Source: Clitopilus passeckerianus
Taxonomy: Eukaryota; Basidiomycota; Agaricomycetes; Agaricales; Entolomataceae
Assembly: GCA_944990035.1 (NCBI GenBank)
Contig: CALYLX010000128.1
Span: 1,798,001 to 1,862,000 of the forward strand
Direction: 5' to 3'
Length of the DNA stretch: 64,000 nt
Shown here: positions 35,877 through 46,566 of the stretch, one piece after another
Numbering within the stretch: position 1 is the stretch's first letter
How the letters are laid out: each line of letters starts with the position of its first letter
Notes under the pieces: model-generated
What the model was told of the DNA's origin: nothing
Database searches by the model: none
The model's input: only the letters and a program-made list of their open reading frames with translations
Made by a program: the position numbers and the translations under genes

Positions 35877-37526
35877 CTACCGCTTTCTCCTCTTTCTCGT
35901 ATTATTGTTATCCTCGCTAGTAGAATCCCCAATACTTTGTAATGCCTTTTGTACCGCTTGTACCCGCACTTTCTCGGGTACTTTCTCCCAATATAGCTCT
36001 TCCCGTCTCCCAGTGACGAGCTCTACTGCAATGCTAGGCGATGAAGATTGGGTGAGAGGTGCGCCGACTTCATCCAAACCTGTCTTCTGTATGAGGCTAT
36101 GGTAGGTAAAGTGGTCCACCAGAGCTTGAGCGTGTTGAGGGGTGGCAAAACGAAGATGGCACTAAAATGCAACACGGCTATGAGCCAGGTAGTTAAGTTG
36201 GAGTATCTGAGAACCTACCGAGTCCATGCCCTTGTTATAGTCGACATAATCAATACCGTCGGACTGCAAGTCTCTTCTATCGGAGGATGGAGTGCTAAAC
36301 AGCTTTCGCAATGTCGTCTTGTTGGTTTCTGGGTGCAGATTGCGGACGAAAACCAAGGAGTTGGGTGGAAATTTCGAAAACTGATTGAAAGTTGGCCTTG
36401 GCTTTGGGACAGGTTCGGGCTTGGACTTGGGCTCCTCCCGCGTTGGAGGCGGAAGTGGTTGTGTGTCGCTATGACCAGGAGTCGCTGTACGGGTATCATT
36501 CCAGGTATTGATTTCGTCGATAATGCGCCGATTGAAGGACTGATATTCTTCTTTCAATTCACTCCATCTCGCTTTGGTCAGAGTTCGAAACCCGGATTGC
36601 AAGCCATCCTTTACATTAGTGTTCGCCTCAGTGTCAGTGCTAGAACGAGTTGGGGACCACGGCCAGCACTTGAGAATATTGTCGACATCATCTGCATTTT
36701 CCAGAATGAAAAGGGCGAATCCCTTATAGGCGGGTTGGCCTCCAGGTCTATCGCGATGATGTGGCGGTAAAATGACGCCCTGTACATTCCCCGAACTTGA
36801 TTCTGAAGACAACATGGAGGAGACGAATCTCGCAATATTCGGGATTGTCTTGTGCTGCACAGGTATATGCTCCTAATAGAGGGTTGAATGGTTGGGAAAG
36901 AAAGATAGTTAAAACTACAAACGGCATATATAGTTCTCTCCTCCCAGTGATTTCTGGTATAGGCAGTGGTTGTTGCTGAAACCCAGTCTTTCCTACGAAT
37001 TTCATACATTCCAAGGTCTCTAGAAGAAGTGGGGTCCGAAACCAGGAGACGAAGTTCTATCCATTGCTGGCTGTTGGAGCGTATTGCCTTGGCAATTGCG
37101 CTTTCATGAGGAACGAGATTGAGAGGAGCCAAGACTTTCGAGCGCCTTAGTAGCTGGCGGAGCGGGATGACTTAAGAATGGTTGATTCAACAGATGAAGC
37201 TAACCGAAGGATTGACGCGACTTACATGCAGGCTCGCCGTCCGATGGACTAGCTGAAGTGGCGACTAGCTGACGTAGGTCTGGGTCAGACCAGAGAGCAT
37301 AATCAGACAGCGCCAGAGAGATCAGCGTCCTGTACTCCTCGCTTGAGAGGCCATGGGTGCCGTCGCCGCTGCCCCGAATGGCAGTTTTCGACACTTCAGG
37401 TTGAAATTTTGGAATTTTCGTCTCTGGGACACTCGGGCTTGGTTTCGTCGCCGCATCTTCTTCAGCCCGAACACTTCTCTTTGTTTTGGAAACGGCTCGA
37501 GGTAAAAACAAGAAAGACGACGACAT
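35877..37526 (-). CDS. La-related protein 7 / Pof8-like RNA-binding protein
   Basis: Four exons, about 495 residues. N-terminal La-motif-like segment: LSDYALWSDPDLRQLVATS, then FIPLRQLLRRSKVLAPLNLVP and ELRLLVSDPTSSRDLGMYEI. A central RRM-like part follows: ERTIYAEHIPVQHKTIP, GVILPPHHRDRPGGQPAYKGFALFI. The C-terminal xRRM has NSLVFVRNLHPETNKTTLR, DGIDYVDYNKGMDS and CHLRFATPQHAQALVDHF. The order La motif, RRM, xRRM is that of LARP7, whose fission-yeast member Pof8 binds telomerase RNA. The protein ends in a basic tail RKRRKR. Introns at the A-F, A-E and S-C joins are phase-consistent. Family call is moderate, telomerase role inferred from the family only. Confidence 0.75.
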
Positions 37527-37916
37527 CCAAGCACTCGCTCAAGTCGAATCAATGTGTTGGGTATCGCAGCTAATGGTAGTTGGTGAACGAGCAGTGCTTC
37601 TCTTGAAGCCGAAGCCGTCTTGTGTTTACTGGACGATGTGGTAGCCAAACAACGCGTCGCGACGCGTCATTTAAAGGTCCCTGGCTTTACCTTAGCCAGA
37701 AGGAGCACAATGGTTTGGGATAGCCCATTCTCAATCTCTCCGTCTGATAAAACTGGTCATTTACTGGGATTTACATCATTTACTCTACCGGAATAAACCA
37801 CCGAGAAAGACTGCCATAAGTGTACGACAGTAGCTTGAATATCATTTCGATAACACCATTTCGAACCCACGAAAAACCCATGGAAAAAAAGAAATCTGCG
37901 ACAAGATTCTCCACAT
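37527..37916. other. Intergenic region upstream of LARP7-like gene
   Basis: 390 bases holding the LARP7-like promoter and the 3' flank of the first secreted-protein gene. Contains GC-rich CGCGTCGCGACGCGTC near 37653, a short self-complementary sequence. No gene seen. Confidence 0.5.
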
Positions 37917-38412
37917 TCAAAAAGTTCCACCCCCGTTGTTATTGATGAGCCACCCATTTCCACCAGACGGATTGATATTGTAGCAAGTGTTTGTCGCAGG
38001 GATATCCACCAATCCAGTTGGACAAGTACTTCCCACAAAGGAGACCCTAATAATGTAGGGAAGATAGAGTTGGCTGGGATTATCGATCCTGACGGAGCCA
38101 TAGGTAGGGGAGTTGAGAGAAGGCAAGTGTTGTATAAGCGGTCGGTAATAGTGTTTCGGATGCCACCTGAAAGGCAGTCCCTTCCGGAGTAGAAAGTAAT
38201 AGACGGAGGGGTTGTGGCAGCTGGTCTGGCAGACCCAGTTGGAGTACCCTTCTGGAACTCGGGGGCCTAAAAACATTGATCAACTAAATTCGTACGCTTA
38301 TGCAGAAAGATTATGACGATCTCACAGCTGGGACTAGGGCAGGTTCGGTAGCGGATGGAGCAGCCAAAACCGCGACAGCAGCAACGAGCAACGAGGTAAA
38401 AATTCCGCGCAT
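37917..38412 (-). CDS. Small secreted cysteine-containing protein 1 (apparent 1-base frameshift)
   Basis: Secreted protein of about 145 residues with signal peptide MRGIFTSLLVAAVAVLAAPSA and one intron after LVPA. The mature part reads ITFYSGRDCLSGGI, TDRLYNTC, YGSVRIDNP, FVGSTCPTGLVDIPATNTCYN and GGNGW, a pattern known from basidiomycete small secreted proteins of unknown function. The frame slips at the C run complementary to GGGG 38107-38110; with one base restored NTCLLSTPPTYGSVRIDNP is continuous and matches the paralogue 0.9 kb away (CQRSLPYPYYSVYIDNP). An alternative frame is open across the whole second exon but cannot be joined to the signal peptide in phase. Its TATA box lies 80 bases upstream. 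Confidence 0.72.
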
Positions 38413-39269
38413 TTGGTACAAGTTGAGACTAGGATGAAAGGCGAAGTTGTAGAAGTCTGTGATTCTGGTTTAACCTGGTGTAATCTGAGCCATTTTATAG
38501 GGATGCTGCGGGACATTCGGGTATGACCATCCGAGCGATGAGATTTCGACACCTCGTGGACGCTGGCTCGAGTAGCTTGGCAGGAGAGCAGAACGAGGTC
38601 ACCATGTACAAAATTCAGACGTTCTGAATGATCTCAGACCGTGGTTGAGCGGATGAATGAATGGTTCTCTGACATCTGCGCGACTGAAGGAAGATAATTC
38701 GATGCAAAGCCGGTCTGAATCCCCCGACTGAGGGCGCCAGTGCGGGGGCCCATCAATACATGGACACTTACGAGAGCAACTCAATTCTTCTGCTCGACCA
38801 CCTGATGTCACGATACTCTGTCCTCCCTCCGCCCACAGCGTTCGGAAGTCACGGAAGTCGAGTTAATTGAAGATCATCAACCTGGTCAATGTGTTAAGGC
38901 GGCCGAATACTCTGCTTCCGAAACTCTCGAACCCTTTACACCCTGGCAGGTGCCTAAATTTGTCTCTCGACGGCTCGATGAACCGTGCTTCAAGACAAGG
39001 TTCCGAAAGCCGGGAACAAAATGGCGTTGGTCCGATGATTTACCCCTTTTGAAAGGACCCTCATAGTAAATAGACTTGACAGTCAAAAAGTGAGGGTAAA
39101 ATCAATTTCGCCGGGAGAGCCTTAAAACGATATGATGTTATAATTTTGAAGCGCTGACACGATTTAATATCCTAGTGAAGAGTGTCTAAATACCCAGCTA
39201 CTCCTCCCTTGACTCGAAGACGAGGCGTATGTAAAATAACCTCGTGACAGCAAAATTACAAAACATAAA
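38413..39269. other. Intergenic region between the two secreted-protein genes
   Basis: 857 bases; apart from the TATA box no feature recognised. Short open frames on both strands lack domain character. Confidence 0.5.
38493..38499 (-). promoter_or_regulatory. TATA box of secreted protein gene 1
   Basis: TATAAAA on the minus strand, 81-87 bases upstream of the ATG of secreted protein 1. Confidence 0.6.
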
Positions 39270-39765
39270 CTACGGCGTAAGCCCGGTGTTCTGGCGAACC
39301 CAAGCGATTCCCTCTGGCGTAAGGTTGTAGCATGTGTTGGATCGCGGAAGCTGCACGATGCCCGTTGGACAGGTAGTCCCGTTGAACCCGACCCACACCT
39401 GCCATGGCAAGGTATTCCCAAGCGGATTGTCGATGTATACGGAATAGTAAGGGTAGGGGAGGGAGCGCTGACAAACCCCAAACCCTCGGTCGAGTAAAGT
39501 TTCACGGAGACAATTAGAGGCACAGTTGACCGCGCCACATGTAAGAAGGGTGGGGTCATTGATGGCTCTACCGTTGAGTTGCTCACCCACAGCTTGTGGA
39601 ATGAAGTCGATATCCTGAAAGCAACTAATCAGTAGGTGATATGTTATAGCCGGTGAGCAGACGGACAACAGGGGTAAGCGATGGAGTCTGAGTAGCTCTG
39701 ACAGTTCCAACGCAGGCAGCAGCGTTAGCCAACGCAGTGAGGATGACTCCTTTCAAAAACATCAT
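39270..39765 (-). CDS. Small secreted cysteine-rich protein 2
   Basis: Paralogue of the gene at 37917 with the same size (496 genomic bases), orientation and exon layout. Signal peptide MMFLKGVILTALANAAACVG, one intron after SLTPV, then a mature part with six cysteines: LLTCGAVNCASNCLRE, FGVCQRS, NGTTCPTG and SNTCYN. Shared landmarks with copy 1 are the IDNP stretch, W/V-rich strand, CPTG and NTCYN. Ends WVRQNTGLTP. The frame is intact. Probably extracellular, stabilised by disulfides; function unknown. Confidence 0.75.
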
Positions 39766-40754
39766 TAGAGAATGCTGAGTGCAGTTCTGCGGTGTTTCCA
39801 GAACTATCTAATCCTTTATATTGTCTGAATGCAGAAGGCCAAACGGGGTATCTCGAAGTTGTTTTGACGCACAAGCAGAATGCCGAACGAATAAAGTCGT
39901 TCAACGGCCCGCCGGTGACGGATTTGCCCCCTCATTATCAGAGCAGGAACATAAAAATCAACGGGCTTCGGCATGCAGAGATGCCTTGGCATTGTTCAAG
40001 GGGAAGGCTGTGGTCAAACTGGACCATGGTGGCCAGGCAGAAGATCGTGGATAGCTCAGTCACTGCTTCCGTTCGCCGTGATTCCAGTGGACCTACAGCG
40101 GATTTGCCCTGCGGACTCCTGATCCATCGGTTCGGCAGAACACGCCACGGTAGTACGAGCCTCAAGGCTTCTATAGCATTAGGCTCGACGTAGACATGAT
40201 TCGAGGTTGAACCAGATACTTGCTGTGTCTGCAGCGCGTATTGGAACATCAAAGAAAAGGTAACCCAGTAACCCTCCCATAGAAAACCTTCTGGACAGAC
40301 AGCCAGTGAAGACCATTGACACTCATCGGAGAGGATCACTGGGAAAATTGAACAAGATCATGGAAGAAGCAGAGTCATGTGCGCCGAACCGCAGCTGCCG
40401 AACCGTTGATTTTGATAGACGGGTTAATTGATTTCGTTCAAGTTCTGAAAGCAATAACAAGATGTTCATGATAGATTGTTCCTCACTCTATATCGTAAGT
40501 TGCCTGCCAAGGACCTGGTCGAACCGTTCAGCCGCTCGGAGGAGGCGGGGCCAAAAATGACATGGAAGCAAAATAGTATTGTTTGAGTACGGATTGACCA
40601 CACTTCTGTGTGACGATAATTCAACCTGGTAAACAGCAAAAACCATAATGGTCATAAAAGCAAGAACGTTCAATATAGCCAGATGTAATCATAAAAAGAT
40701 CGTTAAAGATAGCGCAATAAGTGTCGGTGAGGGTAGAAAGCCGAGAATGTAATC
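39766..40754. other. Intergenic region
   Basis: 989 bases between secreted protein 2 and the 3' end of the Boi-like gene. Several overlapping open frames up to 133 codons occur in opposite directions, none with recognisable motifs or plausible splice structure. I see no gene. Confidence 0.5.
39813..39820 (-). promoter_or_regulatory. TATA box of secreted protein gene 2
   Basis: TATAAAGG on the minus strand about 50 bases upstream of the ATG. Confidence 0.6.
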
Positions 40755-43700
40755 TTATGACCAAACGGGCGCCATGAATCCTGCAGCCTGCACAGAACTT
40801 GCACCTCCAATACTCTGGGCAATTGCCCTACGCTTGTCTTCCCAAGCCTTCAAGGCCTTCAAAAGTTGGACGATCTTATCCCGCTTCCCTTGTCGGATGT
40901 CATTGATGCTAACGCTTCCCATCTTCACATCATTGTCGAGGAGGAAGTCGAAGAGCCTGAAGAGCCCTTCAAGCTTGTCATCGTTGGGACCCCTCGGGAA
41001 CAAGGAATCTGGAACAGGGGGCGACGATGGTCGGCCTTTGATCGATTCTGCGATACGCAGAAGCTCCAAACCACCACAAGGTGAGCCTCCGTTATCAACC
41101 ATCTGTAGGGATTCCGGAAGATGGGTGTTGGCCCACTCTATGAGAGTCCGCTCGTCGACACCACCTGAAATGGTACGACTGATGCTTGTCCGTCTTGACT
41201 CCCTGGATGGGCGAGGAGGGACAGGGGATTTGGGTGCTTCTTCAGGAGTGAACACGGCATCTAAGGGCTGGCGCTCCGCGTTAGGGTCGTTGCCTGGAAG
41301 GCCCATCAAAACTCGTGCATCGCGTGAGGACAGTTGATTTGGATTTTCGCGTCTGAGTGCTCGCTGTGTTGCTTCTCGGGCACCGGGTGAGGGAGGTCGT
41401 GGTGCTGGGTTCATGGTTTGAGCCACGACCAGTGGAATGGTTGGAATATTGCAGGATGAAATGACGGGTTCTGGTGGATGACTGTCAACCAGTGCTTCAG
41501 AGAAAAAGAGGCTCATACTTGAATAATCTCTGCCAATAGTGGCTTTCATGATAGCCTTCATCCACTCCCTAACAGTATTCTTCTCGTCGGAACTGAAATA
41601 GTGTGTCTTGTCGTTATCATGTTCGATCCTGAAGCCATATTTGCCAGGGTTCAGGTTCTCGTCTACAGTGACCTTATAGCCAACAATGTTGACATAGCCC
41701 TTGATCTTGGTCTCCTGTTGAGAGAGTGAGCGAACTTCTCGAGTGTGGTCTAGAGAAGAATGGCTAACCGAAGTGCTGTTACTCTTCAAGCAATACAAGT
41801 GTTGGCCTGAGAGCACAAAGTAACGCAGTTTCCAGCTGTTGTAGCGCTCCCCTCGCTTTCTCATCCACCCGCTATAATCAGGGGTTCCTATTTGTTCAAG
41901 AATGCTTTGTCCGGGCTTCAAGGGGCTGACAACCTCACTGGCTCCACCAGTTGGGGCAGGTGAAGCTGGAGTCGAGGTCGTGCGTTTCCGTAGAACAGCT
42001 GGGTCTCGAGGATCCTTCTCCCTCTCCGAGCTGTCCTTATGACTTGGTGGTGCAGCAGGAGCAGAGTCCCGGGTTCTGATGTTTTCTTTCGCTTTCACAG
42101 TTCCGTTGCTGTCGCTCGGGGGAACAGTGGATCCAGATGACTTGCGGTTGGTATAGCGGCCGAACATCGAGGACCTATCGGAGCCAGTCTCGTCATTTGC
42201 ACTGTAGTTCAGATTAGCTGTTGTATGGAAATGAAAACATGAGAAGGATACTAACGAGGGATACTTAGGAGCAGGCTTGCGTCCCTTGCCTAGGCCGCCT
42301 CCAAAGGAACCGCCAAAGATGCTTAAACGGTCCCCACTCTTGCCATCAACGCTCTTCTTATTGCGAGGGGTACGTTTCTCATCTCTAATATCCTTGTCGG
42401 GCGTAGGTGGTCCCTCTTTGGAGTGGAACGAGTTCGCGACAGAATCCGTCCTCGAATCAACAGATCTGCGGAAAATGCGGTGACGTATGCTCTTCGGTAC
42501 CTCACCCTGAAGATCGTGTTAGGTACATCAGCATGCATTCGATAAGATATGCGTACATCGCTCATGTGGCCACGATGCTCATCTTCAGACTCTTCAGGTA
42601 TATTGGAAACGACTTTTGCTGTCACTTTGAGGGCGCTATCACTAGGTGACAAGCTCAATTGTGCGGGTCGTAACTTCTAGCAGGTCAGACATGAGATTCG
42701 TACAAGTAGAACACTCAAAGACCTACCGATTGTTTTCCGTTGGCAGAAATGCTCTGTGAAATGTTCATGCCATACTCTGATGCGCCTCGCTCTGTGCTGG
42801 GTGCCTCAGACATGACATACTCTGTTGAAGGACTTTCCTCGACAGGTCCTGGGATAGGGAACCCAGGGCCAGCATACATTGGGCTGCCCAATGAACTGCG
42901 GACACTCTGGGTGTACGAATAGGTCCCGGGGAACGAGTTATGCGACTGAGATTGTGATACGCTTCGTGAATGGGTCATTGAGACAGATTGTGATGGGGTG
43001 AGTGAGTTGTGTCCAACCATTGGATGAGGATGGATTGGAGAGAATTGGTCTGGCGTATCCGGATAGACGACTGAAGGCGGCCTGCGCAAGTCGGTGATTG
43101 CATTGGCAATGCGCATGCGCTTCCCAAAGGCCATAATGCCGATCTCTGTCTTGAGCATGTTGACATCGAGGTCCAGCAGGACATCACCCGCAATTTCTTG
43201 TTCTAGGGGAGTCATTAGACCGTTACGTCCATCCAAAACAAACAAAGACGACTAACCTGTGAATTTGTCACAAACATCCTGGTCAAATCCTTTGGACTTC
43301 AGCCATTCAACGACTTCCTCGACGGTCCAATCACTTGGATGGCCCTTGGCCTTTTTATCCTTATCTTTGTCGTCAACCAAGGTCGAGTTTTGCGTGGAAG
43401 GTGGAAGAGATGGAACAGGGGGCACATCGCCAGCAGCTGAAGCCACCGAATAGTTTGACATTACGCTCATGTATTTGTTGAAGTTCTGGTGCTGTGGTTG
43501 GGGAGGAGAGGCAGCGTTGTCATTCGATACTGCGATTCCAGGGAATGAACCAGTAGGAGAAGGCAGAGCGATCAACGATTCCCTGTAAGCAACAGGCTTG
43601 ACTTCCATTCGCTGGGCCGGAGGAGGGGAAGCTGGTTTAGGAGCTGGCGCTGGAGTAGCGGCTACAGGGGTAGAGAAGGACCTCTGCGGTTCTTCCTTGG

Positions 43701-44923
43701 CTCTGGGTGGGCTTGCAGGTGCGGGTGTCTTATTTTCAGGTGTTTTCACCTCTGCTGGTGTGAATGTGCTGGCGATTCCGTGATAGGGAAGTTGGCTTTA
43801 GTCGCAGTCGGAGCATCAGTTTCATCGCGGTCTGGGACTTCAACCAAAGTTGAATCCGGGCCAGTAGACGGATGGTTAATTGAGCTGCTGTCAATGGACC
43901 CTTGCCTGAGGCGATTTCTGATCTCCTGGTCGGTCTCCTCTCCTTCGGATTCTTCGGGTATATGAGAGTGCCGCCGACCCAGAAGTCTTGAGTGGTGCAT
44001 GGTGAATTCACCGTCCTCTGGTTCGCTTTCGTCGCTGAGTTCGGCCTCAATAGGAGGAGCAACTTCTCTTCGATTGTAACTTCCCATTATCGCCTCCATC
44101 TTTTCCGCCTCTTCTACGGCCTTCTTAGCTTTAGCAGCTAGTTTGGCCCTGGCACCCTTGTGCCATCCTTCGCCCGCACTATTATCAGCGCCGTCCGCGT
44201 CACTCATATCAGTGTCTGTTTCCCGGTCCGTATGATCGCCAGTCGAGCTGGCAAAGCTAAAACTCCTGTCATCGCCGTTTGCGCCCCGACCTCTGCCCAG
44301 CTGTTCAATAGCTTTTTGGACGTCAGTCATTGTAGCTTTCATGACCTCTCCGTCGCCGCTCGTTGTTCGTTTGCGCCTCGCTTCCTCCCCGAAATCGGTA
44401 GGTTCATTTCCGTTAAGGAAAACGGCGGGAATTTGGGGCTGGGGTGCAATGATATTAGGGTTATGATTCGGGGGTGATTCTGGTTCAGTTTCTTCAGCAA
44501 GGGTATGTAGAGCTTGTTTAGAGTCGTCGCTGGGTGAGATGGGTGGAATAGGTGGTTCGGTGGTAAGTCCAAGGCCACCATCTCCTGAGGGTGGAGGTGG
44601 TGCTGGTGCCGTATAGCTCACGGGGAACAAGCCAACATGGCCAGCAAGATTTCTTCCCTGTGCATTGTATTAGCAATGTTCAGCTATCCGAGATCATCCA
44701 GAATGGTAAGGTGAGGGATTGCAGTATAACTGCAGCCATCGACTGGCCGACCACAAAAGGAGGTCCAACATCCAATTCCTGAAGGTTTGCTGCTTACCTG
44801 CCACCAACCATCACCGTATAAGTCGTCCTTTTCAACCACTTCTACCCGTTCCCCTGCGTGGAATGGTACTTCATCTTCGTGCTCGGGGAGAAAGTCGTGC
44901 AATGCATAGACGTATTCAGGCAT
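40755..44923 (-). CDS. Boi/Pob1-type polarity protein: SH3-SAM-PH plus CH-like domain (apparent 1-base frameshift)
   Basis: Large scaffold of about 1,260 residues, homologous to yeast Boi1/2 and fission-yeast Pob1, which link Rho/Cdc42 signalling to exocytosis at growth sites. Order: N-terminal SH3 (YVYALHDFLPEHEDEVPFHAGE, GDGWWQGRNLAGHVGLFPVSY), long disordered part, SAM (WTVEEVVEWLKSKGFDQDVCDKF, FGKRMRIANAITDLR), a second disordered part, PH (YSGWMRKRGERYNSWKLRYFVL, KYGFRIEHDNDKTHYFSSDE) and a C-terminal segment resembling a calponin-homology domain (RTLIEWANTHLPESL, LFRLFDFLLDNDVKMGSVSINDI). About seven introns. The frame slips once, between 43778 and 43788, inside disordered sequence; one extra base in a G or C run restores it (ASTFTPAEVKTPENK). 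Confidence 0.88.
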
Positions 44924-45329
44924 GATTATACGCCTCCTCTAGGCTGCAGCCAGCCTTTTGTACTCCTAATAGCCCGATAACAAGGAAATCAAGGTGAAAG
45001 TTGAGAACGAGGATCAACGTGTGAGTGAGGTGATAGCCGTGGAAACACCGGCTGCAGTGAGATTTGGTTTCAAGGAATCTTCCGACTTCCTATGTCAGAG
45101 GATCAGCAATACTGCGGACGTCGACGAAGAGCTCTTTGTACCGCCGATAGTGTCGTCTGCGCTGTGTGATGAGTAACAAGCAGAGTTCTCCACCGGATGG
45201 TGGTAATGCTCAGGACTTGGGGCACACGTGGTTCCATTATACGAACTCAGACCCACTTTGGCCCACTGTCGACATACAAAGATGTGGGTTACATTGTAGT
45301 AGACAATATAATTACAGTATCTTTCAGTA
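44924..45329. other. Intergenic region upstream of the Boi-like gene
   Basis: 406 bases with the Boi-like promoter and the 3' flank of SAP18. Open frames here are extensions of antisense frames from the Arg/Gly-rich SAP18 tail. No gene seen. Confidence 0.5.
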
Positions 45330-46362
45330 TCAGTCATACCTTCGCCTCCTTGGTGGTGATCGTGAACGTGAAGGCGACCGAGAAATGGAACGAGACCTGG
45401 GGGACCTCGATCGTCGACCACCATCTCCGCCGCGACCACCTCTTCCTCCGCGTCCTCCCCATCCTCCTCTGCCTCTCGAAGGCGGTGGTGAGTCCGGGCC
45501 CCGTCGAGGAGGGGGAACTCGGCGATCAGACCTATCCCTATCATCTCCTCCTCTGCCGCCCCTGCCGCCGCCTCGTCCAGATGGACCAGTAGGCGCATCT
45601 GAGCTGCCTCTCCAATGTCCACCTCCACCTCGTCCAGCTCCAGGCCCAGGGGGTGCGCTTGCACCCAAACCACTCGGGCCACTCTTCCATCCATTTGCAC
45701 CAGTGCCAGCGGGTGCTGGAGCCTTACCGGCCGCTTCATTGGTCACATTCTTTGGCAGCAGGACAGAAACCAGGAGATAGTCTCCAGGGACGAAACGCAA
45801 CTCGTCAAGAGTACGTTCAGCCTTTTCACTCTCTGCAGGCTCAGGGCGCTCCACCTCAGTATCTTCACGGAGGCGGGGGGCGACATTGCCGAGTGAACCT
45901 GGTTCACCCAGGATATCACGGGAATAGACCATGCCCAGGTCTTTATGAGAGAAGCGGCCTTTGTTCGCAGAATCCGCGTAGACAGTACGAAAGGAGAATC
46001 TGGCCAGAGGGTGTCGATACTCCGGAACTGTTGGTGCAGTGTTGCGAAGGGTTGTCAAGACTTCGCGCAATGTCGCGTCCTTCCTGCAAATATCCAGTCA
46101 AAACATGCGACTAAATCTAGTTCATTTCAATACTACGCACCATGTGAAAATTTGTAGTTCATCTGTAGTTGGCAGAGTACCATCCTCGAAAAGAGAAAGC
46201 CTGTGGAATCCGCCAATTTTCACAAAGGCTCGTATCAAAAAGGGTGCAGTCTGAGAGCAGCAAGTTAGTATTCTGTGTATTCCTTCAAGATATAGGAGCA
46301 AAATAGACCTTCTCTCGAGAAATTAGCGATTGACTGGCAGGTGCTGAATCTTCGACGTCCAT
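45330..46362 (-). CDS. SAP18: SAP18 homologue with RGG/RS tail
   Basis: Homologue of the Sin3-associated polypeptide p18, a ubiquitin-fold protein of histone-deacetylase and exon-junction/ASAP complexes. Three exons, about 305 residues. Start MDVEDSAPASQSLISREK, then TAPFLIRAFVKIGGFHRLSLFED, the SAP18 core with LREVLTTLRNTAPTVP, FSFRTVYADSANKGRF, KDLGMVYSRDI and LDELRFVPGDYLLVSVLLP. After residue 175 comes a low-complexity tail of Gly-rich RGG repeats (SGRGGGRGGRGGDD, GRGGWGGRGGRGG) and an Arg/Ser end (RRSRSPRSRSISRSPSRSR), not present in the short animal protein but compatible with RNA binding. A long antisense open frame at 45166-45780 is a shadow of this tail. Confidence 0.9.
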
Positions 46363-46566
46363 GGTGGTTTGAAGGAGGGAGATTAGGTAAGTGGCTTAGC
46401 TCGGTTGCTGGCCATTCGAGCGTCTATTTTAGCCCACAACTTAGTTGTTCGTGCTTCAATTTCAAATACCTTCACGGGCTGTTTTGAGCACATGTAGAGT
46501 AGAACAACGTTTCAAATTCTTATAGCGTAAAAGATATACAGGTGTTAGTAGTAATGTTACAACATT

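Noticed and set aside
39766..40754. Overlapping frames of 133 codons on both strands
   Set aside because: They contradict each other, share no motif and have no signal peptide or splice support.
45166..45780. 204-codon plus-strand open frame
   Set aside because: It is antisense to the RGG/RS tail of SAP18; the repeats keep the opposite strand open.
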